A DNA stretch of 6,132 bases from an uncultured Devosia sp. (lineage in GTDB: Bacteria > Pseudomonadota > Alphaproteobacteria > Rhizobiales > Devosiaceae): assembly GCA_934553185.1 (NCBI GenBank), contig CAKTFF010000142.1, positions 1 through 6,132 on the forward strand, read 5' to 3'. Position numbers and translations under genes: made by a program. The notes under the pieces are model-generated. The model worked only from the letters and a program-made list of their open reading frames with translations. It ran no database searches and had not been told where the DNA came from. The first letter of the stretch is position 1. Each line of letters opens with the position of its first letter. Shown here piece after piece: positions 1 to 5,328 of the stretch.

Positions 1-930
1 GAACACGCCAACCTCACCAAGGAACAGGCGCAGCTCGAAGCCTTGCTGGCCTCCGACAAGCGCCAATGGGGCGCCATCAGCAAGGAAATCGAGGCGCTCA
101 AAAAAACCTACCCGCTTCTCAATCCCGATGGCTCACGCCATGCCTTGGGCAGCCGGCGCACCGTGCTGGGCGAAACGCCAACCGCCAATGCCGACGAGAT
201 CACCGAAGCCTTCATCGAGCGTGAGCCGATCACCGTGATCCTCTCCGAAAAGGGCTGGATCCGGGCGCCGCGCGGCCATGCCGTGGACGTCAACGACGAG
301 AAGGGCTTCAAGGCCGGCGATAAGCTCAAGTTCGCCATCAAGTGCGAAACCACCGACAAGCTGCTGATGCTGACCACAGGCGGCAAGGTTTATACGCTGA
401 GTGGCGACAAGCTGCCGGGCGGCCGCGGCCAGGGCGAGCCGGTCCGCATCATGGTCGATATGGAGGAAGGGCAGGGCATCGTCGACATCGTTGTTTATCG
501 CCCCGGTGCCAAACGCATCATCGCCTCCACTGCGGGCTATGGCTTTATCGTGGGCGAAGACGAGATGATCGCCAATACCCGCAAGGGCAAGCAGATCCTC
601 AACGTCGCCGCAACCGAGGAAGCACGCCTGCTGGTGCCCGTCGCCGGAGATCGGGTCGCGATCATCGGCAACAATCGCAAGCTTCTGGTTTTCCCCCTGA
701 GCCAACTGGCTGAGATGAGCCGCGGCAAGGGCGTGCGCCTGCAGCGCTACAAGGACGGCGCCATTTCGGACCTCAAGACCTTTTACGCCGCCGATGGTCT
801 CACCTGGAGCAATGGGGGGCGCACCTATACCAAGCCCACCGAAGAACTCACCGACTGGCTGGGCGACCGCGCCACCGCCGGCCGCCAGCCGCCCAACGGC
901 TTCCCCCGCAACAACAGGTTCGTCGGATGA
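1..930 (+). CDS. parC: DNA topoisomerase IV subunit A (ParC), C-terminal part, 5' end outside the window
   Basis: Topoisomerase IV, a cytoplasmic ParC2ParE2 type II enzyme, unlinks daughter chromosomes using ATP. The frame is open from base 1, so about 309 C-terminal residues are visible; the catalytic Tyr and winged-helix region lie upstream and are missing. Residues 1-40 are charged and helical (KEQAQLEALLASDKRQW), matching the coiled-coil and C-gate end of the breakage-reunion core. From about residue 75 the beta-pinwheel domain starts, with repeating blade motifs: ITVILSEKGWIRAPRGH, then GGRGQGEP (about 139-146), then SRGKGVRLQRYKDG (about 240-253), which resembles a degenerate GyrA box. 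The lack of a clean QRRGGKG box favours ParC over GyrA. The gene ends in a short basic, Pro/Asn-rich tail. Its TGA overlaps the ATG of the next gene. The family call is firm; ParC rather than GyrA rests on the blade motifs and tail. Confidence 0.92.
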   Translation, partial: EHANLTKEQAQLEALLASDKRQWGAISKEIEALKKTYPLLNPDGSRHALGSRRTVLGETPTANADEITEAFIEREPITVILSEKGWIRAPRGHAVDVNDEKGFKAGDKLKFAIKCETTDKLLMLTTGGKVYTLSGDKLPGGRGQGEPVRIMVDMEEGQGIVDIVVYRPGAKRIIASTAGYGFIVGEDEMIANTRKGKQILNVAATEEARLLVPVAGDRVAIIGNNRKLLVFPLSQLAEMSRGKGVRLQRYKDGAISDLKTFYAADGLTWSNGGRTYTKPTEELTDWLGDRATAGRQPPNGFPRNNRFVG

Positions 931-1241
931 TCCGCCACTGCGTTTTCGTTAAGTTCCGCGCCGATGTCGATGCCGGCGAGCGCGAAGTTATCTTGGAGGG
1001 GCTGGCCGACCTCCAGCACCAGATCGACGGCATCCTGGCTGTCGCGACTGGCCCCAATGTTTCGCCCGAAGCACTTGGCCGCGGCTTCGATCATGGCTTC
1101 ACCATGGATTTCGTCGATGCCGGGGCACGCGACCGCTACCTGCCCCATCCCGCTCATAAAGCGGCCGGTTCGCGCCTGGTCGCTGCTTTGGAAGGTGGCA
1201 GGGAGGGGCTGATCGTCTTCGATCTCGAAGTGGACCGCTAA
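927..1241 (+). CDS. Dabb-family (stress-responsive alpha/beta-barrel) protein
   Basis: This is a 104-residue protein with the whole Dabb fold: it opens MIRHCVFVKF (first beta strand), has the central GPNVSPE...GRGFDHGFTMDF stretch (residues 42-62), the conserved YLPHPAHKA motif (71-79) and a final strand LIVFDLEV. Dabb proteins are small ferredoxin-like dimers. Some family members are stress-induced and a few are enzymes (plant olivetolic acid cyclase belongs to the fold), but most bacterial ones have no known reaction, so none is assigned here. The ATG lies in an ATGA overlap with the parC stop and has no strong Shine-Dalgarno, which suggests translation coupled to parC. The TAA overlaps the stop of the convergent gene. 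The length is normal for a one-domain family member. Confidence 0.88.
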   Translation: MIRHCVFVKFRADVDAGEREVILEGLADLQHQIDGILAVATGPNVSPEALGRGFDHGFTMDFVDAGARDRYLPHPAHKAAGSRLVAALEGGREGLIVFDLEVDR

Positions 1242-2218
1242 TCCACTGAAAAGCGCACCAACACAGGCAGGTGATCGCTGCCCGTCGGGGCGCTGGTGTT
1301 GATCGCATGCACGACGATGCCGCCGCGCGTCATCACATGGTCCAAGGGCAGAAACGGCATCGTGTCCCGCCAGCGGCCCAGGTAGAACCAGCTCATCGGG
1401 AAGGTCAGCAGGTTCATCGTCTCCCGCACCATGCCGTTGTTTTGAACGAACCCGCGCAAGGCGTAGGACCACGACGTCGAGTTAAAATCACCCGCCAGGA
1501 TCACAGGTCCTTCGATCTTATCCACCACACCCGACAGTGCCGTAAGCTGCTCTGCCTGACGTGCAATCGGAAAGGGCCAGTCAAGATGCGTGGTGATGAC
1601 CGAAAAGGACTTGCCATTCGGAGCTTCAAACCGCGCCAGGATGTGGCCGGTGCGCTGTGAACCATAGGCATCATGTGGACAGGCCCCATCATCCACCTGA
1701 ACAAAGGGCAGGCGTGAGTAAAGCCCCAGATTAGCGCGCTTGCCGCCGCGGCATCGGATGAAGAACGGGTATTTGGCCAGAAGGGCAGGGTGAACCTGGC
1801 TCGCCTGCTCCTCGAAATATTCCTGAAAAGCGATGATGTCGGGGTCCGCGGCAAAGATCGCCTCAGTGACCTGTTCGACGTCGTAGTTCAGCCCGAACAG
1901 GTTGTGCGTCATCATCGACACGCTGCCCGTGCCGGGCGCTTCCGGTCGCTGACGCAGGCTGCCGATGATTTCGGGAAGCATGATGCTGCCCGAGGCCAGA
2001 ACGCCGGCCACCGACAGCATCAACCCGATGCCGCGCAGCTGGCCACGCAGCAACGCGGCCACAACGACAAGCCCAACGATCGTGCCTGGAAAAAGCAGGA
2101 TTTGCCCATGATTGAGGAGGTCCAGTTCCGGGATGATGAAGCCGAACAGCGCCAGCACGGCCGATGTAGCAGCAGCAAAAGCGCCAAGCACCACAACAAG
2201 CCGCAAAAGAAAAAGCAT
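1238..2218 (-). CDS. Membrane-anchored endonuclease/exonuclease/phosphatase (EEP) family protein
   Basis: The protein has 326 residues. Residues 4-28, 38-58 and 62-85 are hydrophobic and look like three membrane helices; residues 100-326 form an EEP (DNase I-like) domain. The metal and catalytic signatures are all present: N106 (THNLFG), E133 (AFQEYFEE), H211 (TTHLDW), D244/N246 (AGDFNSTSW), D293/H294 (PLDHV) and D315/H316 (GSDHLPV). The fold covers Mg-dependent phosphodiesterases acting on DNA, RNA, phosphoinositides or sphingolipids, and the substrate here cannot be read from sequence. With three helices the catalytic domain would end up on the opposite side from the N-terminus, probably periplasmic, as proposed for YafD-like proteins. 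It is the last gene of the hemB-led cluster, 66 bases after bpt. No good ribosome-binding site precedes the ATG at 2218, but the hydrophobic N-terminus supports a start there. Confidence 0.87.
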   Translation of the reverse strand: MLFLLRLVVVLGAFAAATSAVLALFGFIIPELDLLNHGQILLFPGTIVGLVVVAALLRGQLRGIGLMLSVAGVLASGSIMLPEIIGSLRQRPEAPGTGSVSMMTHNLFGLNYDVEQVTEAIFAADPDIIAFQEYFEEQASQVHPALLAKYPFFIRCRGGKRANLGLYSRLPFVQVDDGACPHDAYGSQRTGHILARFEAPNGKSFSVITTHLDWPFPIARQAEQLTALSGVVDKIEGPVILAGDFNSTSWSYALRGFVQNNGMVRETMNLLTFPMSWFYLGRWRDTMPFLPLDHVMTRGGIVVHAINTSAPTGSDHLPVLVRFSVD

Positions 2219-2284
2219 AGGTGGTCCGGCGGTTCTTTGATCGGTGAGCGTTCGGCGCGAACCAGCTACAGGGCAGGACGTTCC

Positions 2285-3013
2285 CTAGTCGAGCGGGCAC
2301 CAGCCCAGATTGCCCCTTTGCACCTCAAGGGGCCGATAAAGCGCCTTGTAGGCCATTTTGGGAGAGTCTTTCACCCAATAGCCCAGATAAACATAGTTGA
2401 GCCCGGCCGAGCGCACCTGCGCGATATGGTCGAGGATCAAAAAGGTCCCAAGGCTTCGCGGGGCGAGTTCGGGGTCATAAAACGAATAAACCATCGACAG
2501 CCCGTCCGGCATCACATCGGTGAGCGCGACGGCCACCAGCGTCTGGTCGGGATGGTTGCGCAACCGGTATTCCACCAGCACGGACTGCACCGGCGTGTCT
2601 TCGACCATGTATTCATAGTCGACAAAGCTCATCTGGTTCATGCCGCCGCCGGCATGGCGCGACTCCAGGTAGCGCTTGAACAGGTCATACTGTTCGCTGG
2701 TCGCGGTCGTGGGACGCACCTCGATGGACAGATCGTCATTGTTGCGCAACACGCGCCGAAAGCGACCCGAAGGCTCGAAGTCGTCCGCAACGATGCGCAC
2801 CGATTGGCAGGCATTGCAGCCCTCACAGGCGGGCCGGTAAATCAGGTTCTGGCTGCGCCGGAAGCCGTTTTCGCTGAGCAGGTGATGCAGGCTCGACGCT
2901 CGCCGCCCCGTCAAATGGGTGAACAGCTTCCGCTCCTGCCTGCCCGGCAGATAGGGGCAAGGCATGGCGGCGGTCAAAAAGAGCTGTGTGGTTTCCGGCG
3001 TCTGGTCGGTCAT
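2285..3013 (-). CDS. bpt: Aspartate/glutamate leucyltransferase (Bpt), ATE1-like N-degron enzyme
   Basis: Bpt moves leucine from Leu-tRNA onto proteins with N-terminal Asp or Glu, making an N-degron recognised by ClpS and degraded by ClpAP in the cytoplasm. The 242-residue product has the usual family length and both ATE domains. The N-terminal part (about 10-80) carries CPYLPGRQERKLFTHL and the cysteine cluster CEGCNACQSVRI (C63, C66, C69, with C19 upstream). The C-terminal GNAT-like part has MSFVDYEYMVED, MVYSFYDPELAPRSLGTFL and YVYLGYWVKDSPKMAYKALY. I chose the ATG at 3013, not an in-frame start at 3076, because an AAGGG ribosome-binding site (3020-3024) lies six bases away and MTDQTPETTQLFLTAAMPCPYL matches the usual family N-terminus. 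It lies 59 bases after the RDD gene, with a strong hairpin between. The leucyl rather than arginyl specificity comes from family knowledge of bacterial members. Confidence 0.93.
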   Translation of the reverse strand: MTDQTPETTQLFLTAAMPCPYLPGRQERKLFTHLTGRRASSLHHLLSENGFRRSQNLIYRPACEGCNACQSVRIVADDFEPSGRFRRVLRNNDDLSIEVRPTTATSEQYDLFKRYLESRHAGGGMNQMSFVDYEYMVEDTPVQSVLVEYRLRNHPDQTLVAVALTDVMPDGLSMVYSFYDPELAPRSLGTFLILDHIAQVRSAGLNYVYLGYWVKDSPKMAYKALYRPLEVQRGNLGWCPLD

Positions 3014-3019
3014 CAAAGA

Positions 3020-3024
3020 CCCTT
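3020..3024 (-). promoter_or_regulatory. Ribosome-binding site of bpt
   Basis: On the minus strand AAGGG lies six bases before the ATG at 3011-3013. It decides the start of bpt against the in-frame upstream candidate at 3076, which would also overlap the end of the RDD gene. Confidence 0.65.
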
Positions 3025-3034
3025 GGATGCAGTC

Positions 3035-3052
3035 GGGGGAATGTACTCCCCC
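3035..3052 (-). promoter_or_regulatory. Strong hairpin in the RDD-bpt gap
   Basis: The minus strand reads GGGGGA, GTACAT, TCCCCC: a perfect 6-bp, nearly all-GC stem with a 6-base loop. It sits between the RDD stop (3073) and the bpt ribosome-binding site, ending 21 bases before the bpt ATG. No T-tract follows, so it is not a classic Rho-independent terminator. It could protect an mRNA end after processing or modulate readthrough into bpt. Confidence 0.45.
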
Positions 3053-3072
3053 AACGCGGCAGCGGCAATGAT

Positions 3073-3582
3073 TCAATATGCGGCGCTGGTTTGCATCTGC
3101 CAGTGGCGAACCATGGGCGAACGCCGCACCATCAGAGTGCCGGTGACGAGGTCATGGATCATCTGCCGGCGCGGCGTGAACAGGGCGAATGCCAACGAAA
3201 GGGGCCACGAAATCCAAGTCGTCAGCCAAAACACCGCAGCATGGATCAGTGCCATCCAGCCATCCAGCGGCTGCCCCCGCGTGGGCGTCAGCACGATGTC
3301 CATCATCTGCATGCCAAGCGTGGCGCGGCGCGATGACCCCAACGTGGCGCCATAATAAACGATGATGCTGGCCGGAACCACGAAGGCTAGAGCCAGCCAG
3401 GCCAGACCAAAGGTGAGGAAGCCTGCAACCAAGCCCACAAAGGTGAATGCAAGGATGAGGATGCCCATGATCACTAGGTCGATGAGGAAGGCAAAAACCC
3501 GCCGGGTCAGCAGGCCCTCGAACAAGGCGGGGGCCGAAGACGGATCGGGCAGAACAGGCGCGGCGTCAAATGTCTGGTTCAT
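3073..3582 (-). CDS. RDD-family membrane protein
   Basis: This 169-residue protein has the RDD family layout. A short polar N-terminus is followed by LLTRRVFAFLIDLVIMG (residues 24-40), where Arg and Asp border the first membrane helix. A second helix lies at about 45-77, the conserved RRATLGMQMMDI (85-96) follows, a third hydrophobic stretch lies at about 111-135, and the closing motif TPRRQMIHDLVTGTLMVRR (136-154) carries the family HD...GT signature. RDD proteins are small inner-membrane proteins of mostly unknown role; a few have been linked to ion or proton transport, so no function is assigned. I chose the ATG at 3582, although upstream in-frame codons exist back to 3663, because those would overlap the end of hemB and lack family similarity. 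The ribosome-binding site is weak. The gene lies 52 bases after hemB and 59 before bpt, probably co-transcribed with both. Confidence 0.9.
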   Translation of the reverse strand: MNQTFDAAPVLPDPSSAPALFEGLLTRRVFAFLIDLVIMGILILAFTFVGLVAGFLTFGLAWLALAFVVPASIIVYYGATLGSSRRATLGMQMMDIVLTPTRGQPLDGWMALIHAAVFWLTTWISWPLSLAFALFTPRRQMIHDLVTGTLMVRRSPMVRHWQMQTSAAY

Positions 3583-3634
3583 GAGCAAAACATCGTCACG
3601 GCCTGCTCTCCATGCAAGAGCCGGAACGCAAAAA

Positions 3635-4648
3635 CTACCTGCCCAACTGCCGCGCGACCTCAAGGGCGTAATAGGTCAGAACCCCGTTGGCTCCGGCCCG
3701 CTTGAAGGCATAAAGGCTCTCAAGAATAGCCCGCTCGCGATCAATGGCGCCCGCAGCCGAAGCCATCTCAATCATCGCGTATTCCCCACTCACCTGATAG
3801 GCATAGATGGGAACGTTGAAGCTGTCCTTGGCTCGCCGGACGATGTCGAGATAGGGCAGGCCGGGCTTGACCATCACGCTGTCAGCGCCCTCGAGCACAT
3901 CCTGCTCGATTTCGCGCATGGCCTCGTCCGAATTGGCGTAATCCATCTGGTAGGTCCGCTTGTCGCCCTTGAGGCGGCTGCCCGAACCAACGGCTTCCCG
4001 AAACGGACCATAAAAGCAGGACGCATATTTGGCAGCATAGGCCATGATCTGCGTCTGCTCATGCCCGGCGCTGTCCAAGGCCTGCCTTATAGCGCCTATA
4101 CGGCCGTCCATCATGTCCGATGGCGCAATGATGTCCGCGCCAGCCTCACACTGCACCAGAGCCGATCGGATCATCGCCCAGACGGTCTCGTCGTTGAGGA
4201 TCTCGCCATCGCGCACCAGCCCGTCCTGGCCGTCGCTGGAATATTCATCAAGCGCTACGTCGGCGATCAGCCCGATCTCGGGCACCGCGCTCTTGATTGC
4301 GCGCAGAGCCTGGCACATCAGGTTGTCTGGATTATAGGCTTCGGCGCCCGTCTCACTGCGCAGATGGTCAGGCGTGTTGGGGAACAGCGCCAGTGCTGGA
4401 ATGCCCGCATCGCGTGCTTCTTTCGCCGCCTGGACGCAAAGATCGACGCTCAGCCGCTCGACGCCGGGCATGGTGCGGATCTGCGTACGTTCATTATGAC
4501 CCTCGATCACAAAGATGGGCCAGATCAGGTCAGCCGGCGACAGCACGGTTTCGCGGATCATTGCGCGGCTCCATTCCGAGCGCCTTGGCCGCCGCAGCCG
4601 CCGTCCACCCAGAAAGGTCATGTCGTGCTTTTGCCAGGTATCGGCCAT
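3635..4648 (-). CDS. hemB: Delta-aminolevulinic acid dehydratase (porphobilinogen synthase)
   Basis: HemB condenses two 5-aminolevulinate molecules into porphobilinogen, the second common step of tetrapyrrole (heme, vitamin B12) synthesis, in the cytoplasm. The product is 337 residues, the normal length. Both active-site lysines are visible: K207 in AAKYASCFYGPFREA and the Schiff-base K261 in GADSVMVKPGLPYLDI, which fits the family signature. The metal loop, VALDEYSSDGQDG (131-143), has Asp and Ala where zinc enzymes have Cys, so this is the Mg-type, zinc-independent class. LIWPIFVIEG and MPGVERLSVD near the N-terminus are typical. I chose the ATG at 4648 for its AAGGAG ribosome-binding site eight bases away and the family length; the frame stays open to 4765. 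It is the first gene of the leftward cluster and divergent from the DUF6163-like gene. Confidence 0.97.
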   Translation of the reverse strand: MADTWQKHDMTFLGGRRLRRPRRSEWSRAMIRETVLSPADLIWPIFVIEGHNERTQIRTMPGVERLSVDLCVQAAKEARDAGIPALALFPNTPDHLRSETGAEAYNPDNLMCQALRAIKSAVPEIGLIADVALDEYSSDGQDGLVRDGEILNDETVWAMIRSALVQCEAGADIIAPSDMMDGRIGAIRQALDSAGHEQTQIMAYAAKYASCFYGPFREAVGSGSRLKGDKRTYQMDYANSDEAMREIEQDVLEGADSVMVKPGLPYLDIVRRAKDSFNVPIYAYQVSGEYAMIEMASAAGAIDRERAILESLYAFKRAGANGVLTYYALEVARQLGR

Positions 4649-4656
4649 GGGGAGGG

Positions 4657-4662
4657 CTCCTT
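4657..4662 (-). promoter_or_regulatory. Ribosome-binding site of hemB
   Basis: On the minus strand a consensus AAGGAG lies eight bases before the ATG at 4646-4648. It fixes the hemB start against the longer open frame that continues to 4765. Confidence 0.75.
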
Positions 4663-4677
4663 GGGGATCGCCGCCTT

Positions 4678-4706
4678 GATCTATCAGCGCCCACCCAGCC
4701 GGCCAA
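4678..4706 (-). promoter_or_regulatory. Candidate sigma-70 promoter of hemB
   Basis: On the minus strand TTGGCC (4706-4701; 4 of 6 bases match the -35 consensus) and TAGATC (4683-4678; 3 of 6 match the -10 consensus) are 17 bases apart. Transcription would start near 4671, leaving a leader of about 20 bases that contains the AAGGAG site. The spacing and position fit well, but the hexamers are only moderate matches. Confidence 0.35.
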
Positions 4707-4714
4707 GCTCCCGC

Positions 4715-4743
4715 TTGTCGCATCACCGTGGGGCGGTTAGAAA
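4715..4743 (+). promoter_or_regulatory. Candidate promoter of the DUF6163-like gene, possibly giving a leaderless mRNA
   Basis: TTGTCG (4715-4720) and TAGAAA (4738-4743) are 17 bases apart and each matches 4 of 6 consensus bases. The expected start of transcription, about six bases beyond the -10 element, falls at or next to the A of the ATG at 4749. No Shine-Dalgarno precedes this ATG. Both points agree with a leaderless transcript. This is inference from spacing alone. Confidence 0.35.
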
Positions 4744-4748
4744 CCGGC

Positions 4749-5138
4749 ATGCACATTCCGGCCACTGCTATCAGCGTTTATATCCGCGTCGTTGCTCTCG
4801 GCAGCCTTATGCTGGGCCTCAACGATGCCGCCCGCCTGCTCGGCGTCAGCACGGGCGAGGTCAGTCCGATGACCGCTTTGGGCATGACCGGCTTTGTTTA
4901 TCTCGCCATCTTTGCCCTGGCCCGGTTATTTGCTGCCGTTGGCCTCTGGATCAAGGCGAGCTGGGGCGCCGTGCTTCTGGCCGGCGCGACATCGGTGGAG
5001 CTTGCCCTTTACCTGCTGGGCAACGCCGATGTGCGCATGACAGCCCTAGGCTTTGCCGTCCGGGTGGTTCTGGTCGCGTCCATCCTGATCATTTTCGTGC
5101 TTGGCATCTTGCACAACCGCGCACGCGCCGCGGACTGA
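4749..5138 (+). CDS. Four-helix inner-membrane protein, DUF6163-like
   Basis: This is a 129-residue, strongly hydrophobic protein with four predicted membrane helices at about residues 8-31, 47-68, 72-91 and 98-121, and a short basic tail (HNRARAAD). R13 and D26 lie within or at the edge of the first helix, and E84 lies in the third. No catalytic motif is recognisable and no function can be given. Its size, four-helix layout and place between hemB and ldtR match a small membrane family that I recall in this position in rhizobia as DUF6163; that assignment is from memory and unsearched. I chose the ATG at 4749; a GTG at 4728 would add seven residues, but neither has a Shine-Dalgarno and the 4749 start fits the promoter spacing. 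It is divergent from hemB and co-oriented with ldtR. Confidence 0.75.
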   Translation: MHIPATAISVYIRVVALGSLMLGLNDAARLLGVSTGEVSPMTALGMTGFVYLAIFALARLFAAVGLWIKASWGAVLLAGATSVELALYLLGNADVRMTALGFAVRVVLVASILIIFVLGILHNRARAAD

Positions 5139-5171
5139 TCACCCCTGTTCAGTTCTGCGTAAGGTTACAGA

Positions 5172-5199
5172 TTTATGCATCGGTGTAACGAAGCATAAA
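5172..5199. repeat. Imperfect inverted repeat, possible LdtR operator
   Basis: The left arm TTTATGCATCG and right arm CGAAGCATAAA are complementary at 10 of 11 positions around the 6-base centre GTGTAA. The stem is AT-rich with no T-tract on either side, so a protein-binding site is likelier than a terminator. A second overlapping pair, GTTACA (5164-5169) and TGTAAC (5184-5189), is perfect over six bases. Confidence 0.45.
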
Positions 5200-5289
5200 G
5201 GCAAATTCTCATTGCTTTCCAGTAACATGGTCTTAATCACGCCGCTTAGGGCGATCTTAGGCCGACAGCCGTAGTTTGGCCTCATGAGA

Positions 5290-5303
5290 TGCGAAAAATC
5301 GCA
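5290..5303. repeat. Short palindrome in the ldtR leader
   Basis: TGCGA and TCGCA are perfect 5-bp arms around AAAA, 25 bases before the ldtR ATG. It overlaps codons of a hypothetical earlier start at 5284, and its position near the 5' leader suits autoregulation by a MarR dimer. It could also be chance. Confidence 0.3.
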
Positions 5304-5317
5304 CATACTGCAAAACA

Positions 5318-5323
5318 GTGAGG
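5318..5323 (+). promoter_or_regulatory. Ribosome-binding site of ldtR
   Basis: GTGAGG lies five bases before the ATG at 5329. It favours that start over an in-frame ATG at 5284, which has no comparable site and would add 15 residues unlike the family. Confidence 0.55.
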
Positions 5324-5328
5324 CACAA

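Larger units (their letters stand above)
5139..5328 (+). promoter_or_regulatory. ldtR upstream region with several inverted repeats
   Basis: This 190-base gene-free stretch is AT-richer than its surroundings and should hold the ldtR promoter and operators. It contains an 11-bp-arm inverted repeat (5172-5199), a TGCGA/TCGCA palindrome (5290-5303), a small ACTG/CAGT repeat (5307-5319), three GTTAC/GTAAC words (5165, 5185, 5222) and a tandem CTTAGG repeat (5245-5261). I saw no convincing -35/-10 pair. Known LdtR proteins bind their own promoter, so some repeats may be operators. Confidence 0.5.

Noticed and set aside
133..705. 190-codon leftward open frame across parC
   Set aside because: It is antisense to well-conserved ParC pinwheel sequence and has no recognisable family or ribosome-binding site.
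825..1472. 215-codon leftward open frame across the parC end, Dabb and EEP
   Set aside because: It conflicts with three supported genes and its translation has no domain signature.
2250..2262. GTTCG-GCG-CGAAC hairpin in the bpt-EEP gap as a terminator
   Set aside because: The stem has only five pairs with no T-tract on the transcribed strand; readthrough is more likely.
3605..3621. GCTCT/AGAGC hairpin between hemB and RDD as a terminator
   Set aside because: It has a five-pair stem and a seven-base loop with no T-tract after it; too weak to call.
1790..5188. Two long rightward open frames (1790-3355 and 3362-5188) in the same reading frame, antisense to EEP, bpt, RDD and hemB
   Set aside because: The frame is codon-aligned with EEP, bpt and hemB on the other strand, so antisense stops need the sense codons TTA, CTA or TCA, which are rare in GC-rich genes. 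The products are rich in Arg, His, Gln and Ala and show no domain, while the opposite strand encodes clear families.
5212..5239. TTGCTT...TAATCA as an ldtR promoter
   Set aside because: The hexamers match the consensus at only three and two of six positions, so it is not distinguishable from background.
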